64,000 nucleotides of DNA. It comes from Larus michahellis (Eukaryota; Chordata; Aves; Charadriiformes; Laridae). Positions 25,590 to 37,387 of the stretch are shown one piece after another (the first letter of the stretch is position 1; each line of letters opens with the position of its first letter). The stretch lies in the NCBI RefSeq assembly GCF_964199755.1, contig NC_133897.1, positions 170,304,511 through 170,368,510 of the forward strand. The letters are read 5' to 3'. The notes below the pieces were generated by a model. It worked only from the letters and a program-made list of their open reading frames with translations, did not search any database and was not told the DNA's origin. The position numbers were made by a program, and so were the translations under genes.

Positions 25590-26399
25590 CTGCTTCTATA
25601 TAAAATATACCTGTGTGAATGTTAAAGTTTAGAGCAAGGGTGACCTCTGGTACCACTGTTGATGAGGTAATTGAAATCCAGAAGCGTTCAACTTGGAAAG
25701 TTAACGTAGCTGCAGTCTATTAGAATTCTTTACTTCTTGCTTCTCAAGTGAAACACTAAACCAAGAAAAGAATGAGGAGAAAGTAAAAATTGGTATGAAT
25801 ATATTTGGTGAATATATTTTACTGATAGCTAGGAGTAAGGGCCAAATACCTCAACTGCTTATATTGCTTAAAGGATTTAGTTGCTTGCATATTTATTTTC
25901 TCTTCTTTGGAAAATAGCAGAAGGTAAAATAAAGTCTTTGCCATGTAGAAGATTTGGGAAAATTAATCTGAAAGTAAGAGCTAGCCTACATTGGTTCATA
26001 CTATGCCACCAGTAGATGTAGTTTGGAGTGAAAAGTAACATAGAGATTGCCTCACTATGTCTAAGAATATAATTAGCCCATGGAAAATTACTAATTAATG
26101 AAACGTCAAAGTCTGATCTCAAAAAGAAAATGTCATTGTTTATTTTGGGATGTGAAGGGATTGCAGTTTCAAATGTCTTAATACATATGTCATGAAAGTT
26201 AAAGCTGAGGTTACTTTTAAGATCTATTGTCTGGCTTGCATGCTGAACGTGAGCTATGTAGATCAATTCTTTCATCCACCCACAGAATATTTACTTCTGT
26301 ATACTCTATTACCTAACCAATAGTGGCAACAACTGACAGTCCAGCTATGTCTACTGATACATTGGCATGATTGAGGAGTGGAGAAGTGTTTCTTTTAGG
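25590..26399. other. 3' flank of CCDC166, no feature supported
   Basis: AT-rich sequence between the CR1 cluster and the CCDC166 stop. A 132-codon minus ORF at 25877-26275 has no recognisable motif and may simply be 3' UTR of CCDC166. Confidence 0.4.
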
Positions 26400-27341
26400 C
26401 TAATGGACACATCTGAACAGGCTGTGACAGCTGTAGGTTTCACTATTTGCATTGTGTGCCTCATGCTGGTGTAACCAGTGGCGCCTGCGTGCCATGTCCT
26501 GAATGTATTCCTTCTCCCGAAGAAGCTGTTCCTGCTGCTCTATCAGTTGAACTTTGGTTTCTTTAAGGATTTTTGAGTATTGGATAAGTCTGAGCAATTC
26601 CTGGCGGAGACGCCAATTCTCTGCTTTTATTTGTTTGATATGCTGAATTAGAGATTGTATCGCTGCTTCTTCTGCTTTCTTGGTGAGAACCTGGATCTTC
26701 TGATGAAAGTCCATCTCACAGTCAGCCTTGGCCTGCAGAAATTTGCTCTTGATTTTGTGCATTTCATCTGAATGCTGTATCTTTGTGACCAACAATTCCT
26801 TCTCCAGCTCCTTAATCTTTTTCGTCTGTTCCTGCTGAACAGATCGATCTTTAAAAGGCTGCAGGTCTTCAACCTCCTTGGTCATGAGAGAGTACTTTGT
26901 TTCCATATTCATCAGAGAGCTCCTTAGCTCCTTTTCTTTTTCTGTATACTGTGAGATTAGCTGCTCTTTCTGTGTCCAGACTTGAGACAGATCAGTGTGA
27001 TTCTGGTCATTTAATGTTATTATCAGATTCTGGCACTTCTGGTTGTGTTTTGTGAGGTAAGAGAGGTAAGCACTGCCTTCTTCCTGATTCCGTTGAGCTT
27101 CCTTTTCTAGGAATTTATTTTCCTGCAGGAAATGCTCCACTCTTCCCATGTACGTGTTCAGATGTTCAGTGAGAATCTTGTATTCCTTCTGCAAGTACAA
27201 TTTCCTCTCTTCGACAAGTATTTCCATGTCGTTTTTTCCGTTGGATGTATCGCCATTCCTGATTCTTACTTCTTGCTTATTTTTCCCAGCACGCACGGTG
27301 TCCTGTTTTGTCTGCTTTGTCTTTGATACCATATTCCACAT
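26400..27341 (-). CDS. CCDC166: CCDC166-like coiled-coil protein
   Basis: Uninterrupted 313-codon reading frame from the first ATG after an acceptor (TTACAG ending at 27365). From residue 30 on it is charged heptad-rich coiled coil: LYLQKEYKILTEHLNTYMGR, EVEDLQPFKD, ELEKELLVTKIQHSDEMH, IKAENWRLRQELLRL, LREKEYIQDMARRRHWL. These align in order with human CCDC166 (for example ELQPYK, IKADNGRLRQELLLL, DLARVHGWL), a DUF4515-type protein of unknown role. It lacks the long Ser-rich C-terminal repeat tail of the human protein (439 aa). In mammals CCDC166 also neighbours MAPK15, which supports orthology. A second Met three codons downstream is an alternative start. Confidence 0.85.
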   Translation of the reverse strand: MWNMVSKTKQTKQDTVRAGKNKQEVRIRNGDTSNGKNDMEILVEERKLYLQKEYKILTEHLNTYMGRVEHFLQENKFLEKEAQRNQEEGSAYLSYLTKHNQKCQNLIITLNDQNHTDLSQVWTQKEQLISQYTEKEKELRSSLMNMETKYSLMTKEVEDLQPFKDRSVQQEQTKKIKELEKELLVTKIQHSDEMHKIKSKFLQAKADCEMDFHQKIQVLTKKAEEAAIQSLIQHIKQIKAENWRLRQELLRLIQYSKILKETKVQLIEQQEQLLREKEYIQDMARRRHWLHQHEAHNANSETYSCHSLFRCVH

Positions 27342-29074
27342 TGGGGCTATCAAACTCTGGCAAACTGTAACAGAATGAAAATGAAATGTTACAAAAATTA
27401 CAAATTCTAAGGGAGCATTTATGCCACATGTATGACCCATGATTTTTTCCCCTGCCATGCCCTCTTACATTCTTATGTTTTCAACTGCTTATTCTGGCAG
27501 CTAAAATGTTTGACATAAAATATTTCATGTCTGGCCTATGAATTGAGTTGAAGCACATGTGCACATATGTGTATTTGCATTTTTACATTCCCAGTTAACT
27601 GAGAAGAAGTAGTTCTGCTAATCTAAAAATACACAGATTTTTAAGATTTCTTTTTTGTCATATAATTTTGCATTATTTCTGTAGTTTGGGGTACAAAGTC
27701 AAATTCCACTGGCAAATTATTATGGCTGTACATCGGGTACTGTCCCTCTGTAGGCAGTAGATCTTGTCCCTAAAACCTCAGCAGCAAGTACTGAAGTGCT
27801 AATAGAGGCATGCCTGAAGCATACAAATTTGTAAAGCAAATTCTAAAACATAACTCCGAAGTCATCAGGCTGGACTGGAAGCTGCCTGTGGAAAAAGTTC
27901 TGGACAGTAGTACAGATTAAGCCCTGTTTCTCCATCAGAGATAGATTCCTATATTTGTGTTTGAAGACACAGTTGCATCCTTTTCCTGGATTTAGAAAGT
28001 CAGTATTGTCTTATGAAATGAGAGGAGAAAAGGAAATGTTGCAACCAGTTTTAACCTAGGGCTTCAATGATAAATCAAGGTATTCACTCACTTTGGAGAG
28101 TGACCTTATTCTTATCCTTCCACTGCCTGTGGTAACATAAACTGGACATCATCCTGGACATCATCTCAACTATGATGTCATTTGAGATACGACACAGATA
28201 ACTAAATATTTTTGAATACAGAGAGAGTGAATGAATGACCATAAAGGGGGTAATGGCTAAAGAGACATCCTCCCGGGTCTGGCCATGGAATGTGCACCAT
28301 GGATCTTGGTGGAATGCTGAATGTGCCATGCAATTCCATGATTGTCCATGAATGTGCCATGATCTTCCCAGTTGCTTAGGACTGCCTTCTTCGCTCAGAA
28401 ATGGTGGGTGGGAGATAAGTACAGAACGTTATGGGCTATAGAACATCAATTCAGCATCTGTTGAGACCATGCTGGATTATTCATTTGGAGATGATTCATC
28501 TGGGCTGATTTATCTGTGTTCTATTTTGGTTTTGTTATAGGTGAGTAACTTGAAATTTGCTTTGGTGTTTCGTCCAAATTAAGGCAAAATGTTATAGTGT
28601 ATTATGAGAAAGAGATGTTACGGCTTTATCAGAGTACATCGGCACCCAAGCTGATGCCTTGCTTTTCTGTGCTGTTAGGAGCTGTTCTGTCTGAGTCCTC
28701 TCTTGATGAGAAGATAACAGTCCTTTAACAGAGACAGTTTAATTAAGGCAGAATGAGAGGCTTCTCTTTCTGCCTGTGTCATTTCCTGTTTATACTGGTA
28801 CCATGATTACAAAGCACAATATTATCATCATAACCTATTTTTGTTTCTGCAATAGACTGTGTATTTATTGCCTGTGGTAGGTATGTGAAAATGCACTGCA
28901 TAGCAAATAAAATGACCTGGTTTTATTTTTGAACTCTAAAGGTTTCAGGGACTTTTTGGGTGGGCAGATCACGTCCATACTGGGGGGTAGCAGGAGAGAT
29001 TTGCAGTGGAAGCACCATGCCATGTTCTTTTATCCTTGACAGGAAACACCTTTCTAGCATGCATCCTGCTTCAT

Positions 29075-29192
29075 GACCTCTGGAGGTCATCTGGTTCAAC
29101 CCCTCTGCTCAGGCAGGACACCTAGAGAGGATGTTTGGACCAGATAGCCTCCAGACATCCTTTCCAAGCTCAACCATCTGTGATTTTGGGAT
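29075..29192 (-). mobile_element. Ancient CR1 3' scrap
   Basis: CTCTGGAGGTCATCTGGTTC, then AACCCCTCTGCTCAGGCAGG and a TTTGGGATTCTGTGA end resemble old CR1 3' UTRs in inverted orientation. It is short and diverged. Confidence 0.6.
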
Positions 29193-30896
29193 TCTGTGAA
29201 AGGATGATAATGGTGCCCCACATCCTTGTCTCATGTACATGCATCACAGCAGCTAATTTGTAGTGTGCCAGAGCTATCTGTTCTGCAGGAAATTATGAGG
29301 ATAACATGTAATGGAGTGCAAAAGACTCATTGAGATAACTTTGACTGATCAGACAGGTTGGGGCTGCAGGTGGCAGGAAGAGCCAGCTCTGGAATGGATA
29401 CCATGTCCATGAGGATAGGACCTCTGTGCTTATTTTTAGATGTATGCCCAGGTTTCCATGGCAGGAAAACAACATCCCAGATGAGAGCCTCAGATGAAGA
29501 AACATGTGTAGCGCAAATAATGGCAAGACCAAGTTGTTAGTAAAATTGGCCACAGTAAGATGCACCTTTAGAGCACAGGATTGTTTTCCAGAAGGGTCAA
29601 ACATTACTGAATAATGAATGATGAAGCCCAGCAACAAGACAGAAGCTGTACACGTCCGAAATCCACGCATTTTCCTTTGACTTCAGAATATTGGTTTTGT
29701 TGGTCTTGTTGTCTATGTGGCACAGGTTCACACTGGTAAGTATAGCTAAACACTTCCTGAATTTTAGAAATAAGTTCAAAGACATGTTTTGTAACATTTG
29801 TGAGATACCAAGTGAAGATGATGGAATAATGGTCGATGCCCTATATAGCGCTTTTAAAAATCCATCTTCTGTATATATTGAGTTATTAAAATATAATACA
29901 TCATAGGAAATGGATGTCTAGTAATTAGACATAATTTTTGTGCTTTGAATGAGTCAGGGAACTGTTGAAATAACAGTAAGTGGTACTATAATTATTTGAA
30001 TATATATTCAGACAGTGTGAGCACTGTGCCTACACTCCTACATTAAGAATTTGCTAATTTTTTTAAGCATTAATTTCAGGAAGGGATTTAGGTTTTTTAA
30101 CATGCAAAATTATGTTTTAAAACTGCTGAGATACCTGCAATGTAAGAGGCACAGTTAAGTCCACAATTGATACTAAAGGAAGGACAATGATACTAAAGGA
30201 AGGAAAATGCATCAGTATTAATGATTCTTGCAGACATAATCGAAAAATAAAGGAGTAAATAAATAGTAAAATAGTAATAGAATAGTAAAAAAAATTTTTA
30301 AAAAGGAAAAAAGAAAAAGAGTAAATAGTACTTTGTGTGCTGAATTTCTAAACTACTTATTTAAAGGAGGAACAGCACAATCAAGGATTTAGAACTGGAG
30401 AGAAGTCTGATAAGTCTAGTGGTTTTAGTGAACATTTGTAACTAAAGCCTAATTGTAACTAATTGTAACTAAACCCATTTGTAACTAAATCCTAATACAA
30501 CTTACGACCCTTTTTAAAGAAAATATGCAAAATTCAAGTAGATAGGTGAACAAAATAGAATGAATATACTAAAATCAGCTGTCATAGCAGAACAGATTCC
30601 AAGCTGGCAATGTGGCAGCCGCATCAGAAGTTAAGAGTTGGGTACAGGGAGACATGAGAATCTGTATAGAAATCAGTGCAGTTGTGTTTTGGGAAACAGA
30701 CTTGAAGAGCTAGAAGGGTGTCACAACGGACAAGTAGTAGAACTGAGTTAATACTAATTGTGTAGTTTTGGGAGAAAGGCAATTTTAGAGCTGTATGAAT
30801 GTTAGAGAAATGACTAAGTCAGCACGGAAAAACAGGCCTTGCTAAAGTTGCTATTCTACAAAATGTGTTTTTTTAAAAAAGCACTGACCTTTCCTG

Positions 30897-31050
30897 CTCC
30901 TGTGGTCTTCACAGATTTTGCAAATAGCTGCTTCTGGCTTGCTAGTCCTGGTTTACTGGATGGCATTTGCTGATAGCCAAACTGTGATCTCTGAAGGACG
31001 GTGGTGTTGTAAGCTGTGTGTGTCCATGGTGATGAAACATGCGACGTCAC
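30897..31050 (-). other. Exon-like stretch with CRE-like site (possible 5' exon of CCDC166)
   Basis: On the minus strand an open stretch (YQQMPSSKPGLASQKQLFAK and on) runs to a donor, GGAAAG|GTCAGT, at about 30893. Near its upstream end lies TGACGTCG, one base from a full CRE. Its phase does not join the CCDC166 coding frame, so it would be non-coding there, or it belongs to another transcript. No family similarity was recognised. Confidence 0.25.
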
Positions 31051-31798
31051 AAGAGCAGCTCTGCAGCAAGACTCTCAGAGACATTTCAGTTCCCAGCTTG
31101 GCTGTGAGGTCTGACTGTGACATTCCTTGTTACCTACTGGCGTCAGTTAAGCAGAAACACAAAGGCAGTTTGGCTTATGAGAATATGATTATTACTAGGT
31201 AAACAGCCTCAGCTAACTATAGGCTGTGCTGAAGGAAAAGGTATGACTGAAGACATGGTGCTCCTTGGGAATTAGGTGCCGGTATCTACTCAAGCATTTC
31301 TGGTCCATATGTTTGGGTTTCCTTCTCAACACATTGGCAAGCAGTCCCAGGTCCCACAAAGTTAGGAAGGGTTACGTGTATATGAGAATGTTTGTGACAT
31401 TTGGAAGGCAGATTGCTTGAAAGGATTTTTGCAAATGCAGTCCTCATTTATGGAGGGGTTTCTTCTTTTGGAAAGGAAATTAATGGTTTGGGAGGTGCTT
31501 CTTGCATTTTGTAGGGAAAACAAGCTGATCCTCGTACATGAGAAATTTTGTTTCTCTAGGTGTTTAACAGTATAAATGTGGCATCTCTGTGGCATAGGCC
31601 ATGGAATTTCACTAGGTTTACTTATTCATCTAACCTGCCTATTTGTTGCTGAAGTACAGCTTTCTAGAAAGGCATCTAAACTTGAATACAATAATAATGG
31701 AAAATGTGTGAAAGTTAAATTTTTATTTTCTAATTTAAATTTTAGAGCTTCAGATTTTACTGATTTGTAGGTGGTTTCCTGACAAATTAGAGCACCCT

Positions 31799-32640
31799 TG
31801 TATTGGGTTGATGTGTCAAGGTTCTTGGGGGGGGCTGCAGGGTTGGCTTCTGTGGGAAGACACCACGTGCTGGGCCCCATGTCAGACAGAGTCAGTTCTA
31901 GACGCCTCCAAGGATCCGTCACTGGCCAAAGCTGAGCCTGTCAGCAATGGTGGTATCGCCTCAGGATAACATATTGAAGAAGGGGTAAGAAATGCTGTGC
32001 AGGTGGATGTGCCTGAAGGAAGCTGTGACCCCATGGAGAGCCCACACTGGAGCAGGCTCCTGACTGGAGCTGTGGCTCTGTGGAGAGGAGCAGGTCTTCT
32101 GGAAGGACCTGTGGCCTCACAGGGGACCCATGCTGGAGCAGTGCGTTCCTGAGGGACTGCACCCCGTGGAAAAGACCCATGCTGGAACAGTTCATGAAGA
32201 ACTGCAGCCCATGAAAAGGACCCCCATTGGAAAAGTTTGTGAAGGATTGTCTCCTGTGGGTATGACCTCATCACGCTGGAGCAGGGGAAGAGTGTGAGGA
32301 GGGAGGAGTGGCAGGGACAATGTGTGAAGAACTGACCACAACCCCCATTCCCTGTCCCCCTGCACTGCGCGGGGGGAGGAGGTAGAGAAGTTAGGAGTGC
32401 AGTTGAGCCCAGGAAGGGAGGGGCGGGGGGAAGGCATTTTTAGATTTGTTCTTATTTCTCATTATCCTACTCTGATTTTGATTGGCAGTAAACTAAATTC
32501 AGTCGAGTGTTTTGCCCGTGATGGTAATTGCTGAGTGAAACACGAGCCTTTCATCGTATTTTCTTCCCCTGTCCTGTTGAGGAGGGGAATGACAGAGCAG
32601 CTTGGTGGGCACCTGGGAGCCAGCCAAGGTCAACCCACCA
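31799..32640 (+). mobile_element. Solo LTR, avian ERVL-like
   Basis: It starts TGTATTGGGTTGATG and ends AAGGTCAACCCACCA, the same terminal pattern as the LTR at 36833-37387. Inside are degenerate direct repeats of a CCCATGCTGGAGCAG / ACTGCAGCCCATG type, about 36-40 bp apart. No internal viral sequence flanks it, so it is a solo LTR. Family assignment rests on the terminal pattern only. Confidence 0.6.
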
Positions 32641-32807
32641 AAACCTTTTAAGTCTTTCCTCCCTGTGAAGGCTTTTATGTATGGTGTTTGTATGTCCCAG
32701 GCTTTTTCTGGAAGAAGATTGAGTTGCTTGTCCCTCATTTTAAAGCATTTTCTCCAGTTCACGAGTAATTTTATGCCTCTCATACACCACTTCAGTCTGT
32801 CATAGAA

Positions 32808-34771
32808 TCATAGAATTGTTAGGGTTGGAAGGGACCTTACAGATCATCTAGTTGCAAGCCCCCTGCCATGGGCAGGGACACCTCCCACTAGATCAGGTTG
32901 CTCAGAGCCCCATCCAGCCTGGCCTTAAAAACTTCCAGGGATGGGGCTTCCACCACCTCTCTGGGCAACCTATTCCAGTGTTTCACCACCCTCATGGTGA
33001 AGAACTTCTTCCTAACGTCTAGTCTGAATCGTCCCATTTCTAGTTTTAAACCATTCCCTCTAGTCCTACCATTACCCAACATCCTAAAAAGTCCCTCCCC
33101 AGCTTTCTTGTTGACCCCCTTAAGATACTGGTAGGCCACTATAAGGTCTCCTCAGAGCCTTCTTTTCTCCAGACTGAACAACCCTACCTCTCTCAGTCTG
33201 TCCTCATAGGAGAGGTGCTCCAGCCCTCTGATCATCCTCGTGGCCCTTCTCTGGACACGTTCCAGCACATCCATATCTCTCTTGTAGTAGGGGCTCCAGA
33301 ATTGGACGCAGTATTCCAGGTGGGGTCTCACGAGAGTGGAGTAGAGGGGGAGAATCACCTCCCTTGACCTGCTGGCCACGCTTCTTTTGATGCAGCCCAG
33401 GATACAATTGGCTTTCTGGGCTGCTAGTGCGCACTGACGGCTCATGTTGAGCCTCTCATCTACCAGCACCCCCAAGTCCTTTTCTTCAGGGCCGCTCTCA
33501 AGCCAGTTGCTGCCCAGCCTATATCAGTGCTTGGGATTGCCCCGACCCAGATGGAGGACCTTGCACTTGGTCTTGTTGAAATTCATGAGGTTGGCATGGG
33601 CCTACCTCTCCAGCCTGTCAAGGTCCCTCTGGATGGCATCCCTTCCCTCCAGCGTGTCAGCCACCCCACACAGCTTGATGTCGTCGGTGAACTTGCTGAG
33701 GGTGCACTCTATGGCACCGTCCATGTTGCTGATGAAGGTGTTAAACAAGACCGGTCCTAGTACCGATCCTTGAGGGACTCCCTTTGTCACTGGCCTCCAC
33801 TTGGACATGGGCCCATTGACAGCCACTCTTTGGGTGCGGCCATCAAGCCAGTTCTTTATCCACTGAATTGTCAGTCCATCAAATCCATATTTTATCAGCT
33901 TGGAGACCAGGATGTCATGCGGGACAGTGTCAAAGGCTTTGCTCAGGTCCAGGTAAATGACGTCAGTTGCTCTCCCCTTGTCTATCGATGTTGTGACCTT
34001 CTCATAGAAGGCCACCAGGTTTGTCAGGCACAATTTGCCCTTGGTGAAGCCGTGTTGATTGTACCCAATCACCTCTTCGTTATTCTTCTGCCTCCGCAGT
34101 GCCTCCAGGAGGATCTGCTCCATAATCTTACCAGGCACAGAGGTGAGACTGACTGGCCTATAATTCCCTGGTTCCTCCTTCTTTCCCTTTTTGAAATTGG
34201 GGATTATGTTTCCCATTTTCCAGTCAGTGGGGACTTCACCAGACTGCCATGACTTTTGGAATATAATAGAGAGCAGTTTAACAACCTCATCCGCCAGTTC
34301 CTTCAGTACCCATGGGTGTATCCCATCGGGTCCCATGGACTTGTTCACTTTCAGGTTCATCAGATGGTCATGAACCTGATCTTCACTTACGATGGGCAGT
34401 TCTGTCCAATCCCTGCCATTGTCTTCTGTGACTCTGGGAGTGTGGCTGGAGACCTTGCCAGTGAAGACTGAGGAAAAGAAGTCATTGGGAACCTCGGCCT
34501 TCTCCATATCACTTGTCACCAGCTCCCCCGTTTCCTTTCTGAGGGGGCCCACACCCTCCCTAGTCTTCTTAGCGCTAATGTACCTACAGAAATTGTTGCT
34601 GTTTCCCTTGATCTCCTTGGCTAGATTTAATTCTAACTGAGCTTTAGCTTTTCTCACCAGCTCTCTTGCTGTTCAGACAGCTTCCTTACATGCCCCCCAT
34701 TCCAGCTGTCCTTTCTTCCACTCCTTATAAAGTTTATTTTTGTCTGACAGTGTGTCAAGGAGCTCCCTGTT
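32808..34771 (-). mobile_element. CR1 LINE, main piece with RT (host of an inserted CR1)
   Basis: Inverted terminus TCATAGAATCATAGAATTG, then on the minus strand [20 protein letters not shown] and [19 protein letters not shown] 351-codon ORF (33602-34657) carries HKSMGP-like [66 protein letters not shown] and the altered catalytic motif FTDD. Its 5' continuation resumes at 35283. Confidence 0.92.
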
Positions 34772-35282
34772 CATAGAATCATAGAATTGCTGAGGTTGAA
34801 AGGGACCTTTAAGATCATCAAGTCCAACCTTTAACCTACCCTGACAAAAGCCACTTCTAAACCATGTCCCTAAGTGCCCCATCTACCCTTTTTTTAAACA
34901 CTTCCAGGGATGGTGAATCCACCACCTCCCTGGGCAGCCTATTCCAATGTTTAATAACCCTTTCAGTGAAAAAATGTTTCCTAATATCCAATCTAAACCT
35001 CCCCTGACGTAACTTGAACCCGTTTCCTCTCGTCCTATCACTTGTCACCAGGGAGAAGAGGTCAGTCCCCATCTCTCTACAACCTCCTTTCAGGTAGTTG
35101 TAGAGGGTGATAAGGTCTCCCCTCAGCCTCCTCTTCTCCAAGCTAAACATGCCCAGCTCCCTCAGTTGTTCTTCATAAGGTTTGTCCTCCAGACCCCTCA
35201 CCAGCTTTGTAGCCCTTCTCTGGACACGCTCCAACACCTCAATGTCCCTCTTGTAGCGAGGGGCCCAAAACTGAACGCAGTA
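34772..35282 (-). mobile_element. CR1 LINE 3' fragment inserted in another CR1
   Basis: A fresh inverted CR1 terminus (TCATAGAATCATAGAATTGC) starts within the surrounding element. The minus strand reads [34 protein letters not shown] and [20 protein letters not shown] up to [13 protein letters not shown]. It is nearly identical in sequence to the tail of the inner CR1 at 21195-23648, so both are the same young subfamily. Confidence 0.9.
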
Positions 35283-35755
35283 TCCAGGCAGGTCTCCTAG
35301 CATTCTTTCCTGCCTTCCTCTTTGTCGGTATAGTTTGCTCCCTGGACACGGAAAAGGTGATCCTTGAATACAGACCAGCTGTCCTGGGCCCCCCTTCCCT
35401 CTAGAGTTTTGTCCCACAGCACTTTGGCCAGCAGATCCCTGAAGCGATCAAAGTCTGCATGCCTAAAGTCCAGGGTCGTAAGCTTAGAATACATCCTCCT
35501 AGTTGCCCTGAGGATCTTAAATTCTATCGCTTCGTGGTCACTGCAGCCCAGGTTATCCCTGAGCCTCACGTTGGTCACCAGCCCTTCCCTGTTGGTGAGA
35601 ACGAGGTCCAGCATAGCACCTTTTCTTGTTGGTTACTCTACCATTTGGAGGAGGAACTTGTCATCTATGCATTCCAGGAACATCCTGGATTGATGATGCC
35701 TTGCTGTGTTGTCTCTCCAGCAGATGTCAGGGTGGCTGAAATCCCCCACGACGAC
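35283..35755 (-). mobile_element. CR1 LINE, 5' continuation (endonuclease end)
   Basis: The minus strand reads [49 protein letters not shown] and [12 protein letters not shown], the end of the CR1 endonuclease and the linker before RT. It lines up with the interrupted element at 32808-34771. It ends near the VVGDF motif. Confidence 0.85.
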
Positions 35756-36832
35756 CAATGTCTTTTAAAATGTTTTGATTCTAGTCTGCATGTAGTCAAA
35801 CACAAAGACATGAGAAATGCAACAAGACACTTGTTAGTTTGTAGATTTGAAACCAATCTATTTTGTTCTGTAAATAATCGAGGTGCATTAAGCTACATTG
35901 AAAGGTGGATTAAGGGACCATTTTTTCTCCTAATGGAATCTGCCAGCTAAACACATAAATGGGTAGCTTCTTCAGTGCAAAGGAGAACAGTCAGTTGCTG
36001 GGTATGTGTGCTTTGGATCAAACATGTTTTACATCTGCCTGTAAAACTCGGGATGCTTTGCTTCTTATTTTTTAGGGCAAAGGATTTCACTATGACTCTA
36101 CTGACAATTGCTGGCTGACAAAGTTATAATGCCACAAAGGAGACTCTAAAGCAAGATGAAGGACTTGAGATGTGCAGCCTGCCCGAAAAACATCTCTTAG
36201 TAGCAGCTGATAGCCTTTAGCTGTAGCCATTGGTATATATGGTTCACTCTGTTAGAAAGGTTTTCTGCAGTTGCAGAAATGTTAGCTTGGCTTTACACCC
36301 TACAGTAATAGTATCGGTGCCTTTATAAATTGTATTAATCCTAGGTATTTAAAACATCGGGGAATAACTGTACATGAAGAACTACAGAGTGCCATTCTTA
36401 GACCTTTACAAGTCAGCACAGTGGCAAGAACACAAATGCTTCCATGAAGGTTCCTGGCTTGATCCCGGTTAGAAGCCTGGAGTCATAGGAAGGTTTAAGC
36501 GTCCTTACTGGACTTGTGAGCACTAACCCACGATTCATAGACTAGCAGAGGGGAAGAACAGTGACCAGTAGTTGTGTCAATGCGGCATTGCCATTGCTAG
36601 CAGGGCCCCAATGTCTGCATGAAATCTCACTTGGCTTTTATGAGTTTTATTTTGGTCTTTTTACCTGGAACAACCAGTAATGCCTACAATAAGATTTTTC
36701 ACGGCTAGATGGCTTAGTTGTGTCCTAACTTGTCTTCATCTTGTTTTGCTTGCTTTAACTGCTCTATATAATAACAACTCAGGACAAACCTTTAGAACCC
36801 TAAGCCCTGCCCCAGATCTTTCACTGACACCA
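35756..36832. other. Unassigned DNA
   Basis: No supported gene, RNA or repeat in about 1.1 kb between a CR1 and a solo LTR. Confidence 0.4.
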
Positions 36833-37387
36833 TGTACTGGGTCTGGTTGGGATGGAGTTAACTCGTAACAGCTCGCATGTTGCTGTGGTTTAAGATCTGT
36901 GACCAAAACAGTCTTGGTAACACACCAGTGTTTCCTGTGTTGCCGAACAGTGCTTGCACAAAGTTAAGGCCTTCTCTGTTTTTCACTACGTCCCCTCCCC
37001 CCCGCCTCACCTCCACCAACCAAATAGGCTGGAGGTGGGCAAGTGGTTAGGAGGGGACATAGCTGGAACGGCTGTCCCAAATTGACCAAAGAGATATTCC
37101 ATGCCATATAACGGCACGCTCAGCAATAAAATTGGAGGGTTTTGGGGGGGGCTGTTCCAAATTACTCATTGCTTGGACACTGGCTGGGCATTGTTCTGCT
37201 GGCAGTGAGTGATTCCATTTGTATCACTGTTTTTAATTTCTTTTTTTCCCCATCACTTACTGTCTTTATCTCGACAGATGAGTTTTTCTTGCTTTTGCCC
37301 TTCTGATTCTTTCCCCCATCTCACTGTGGGAGAGCGAGCAGGCGACTGGGTGGGAGTTTAGCTGCCAGCTGGGGTCAACCCACCACA
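36833..37387 (+). mobile_element. Solo LTR, avian ERVL-like
   Basis: It starts TGTACTGGGTCTGGTTGGGA and ends CCAGCTGGGGTCAACCCACC. Start and end both match, in the appropriate orientation, the LTRs at 51241-51757 (TGTCCTGATTTCAGCTGGGA on the minus strand). CAATAAAA near 37124 could be its poly(A) signal. It is one LTR without internal sequence. Confidence 0.7.

Larger units (their letters stand above)
27364..31798. other. Gene-poor DNA upstream of CCDC166
   Basis: About 4.4 kb, mostly AT-rich, with an old CR1 scrap at 29075-29192 and an exon-like stretch at 30897-31050. The 5' non-coding exon(s) of CCDC166 should lie here, because the coding exon begins at an acceptor, but I cannot place them with certainty. 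Confidence 0.4.

Noticed and set aside
25877-26275. 132-codon minus ORF downstream of CCDC166
   Set aside because: No motif or splice support; composition like the surrounding AT-rich flank.
31882-32274. 130-codon minus ORF with repeated LHELFQHGSF units
   Set aside because: It lies wholly inside an LTR with internal direct repeats.
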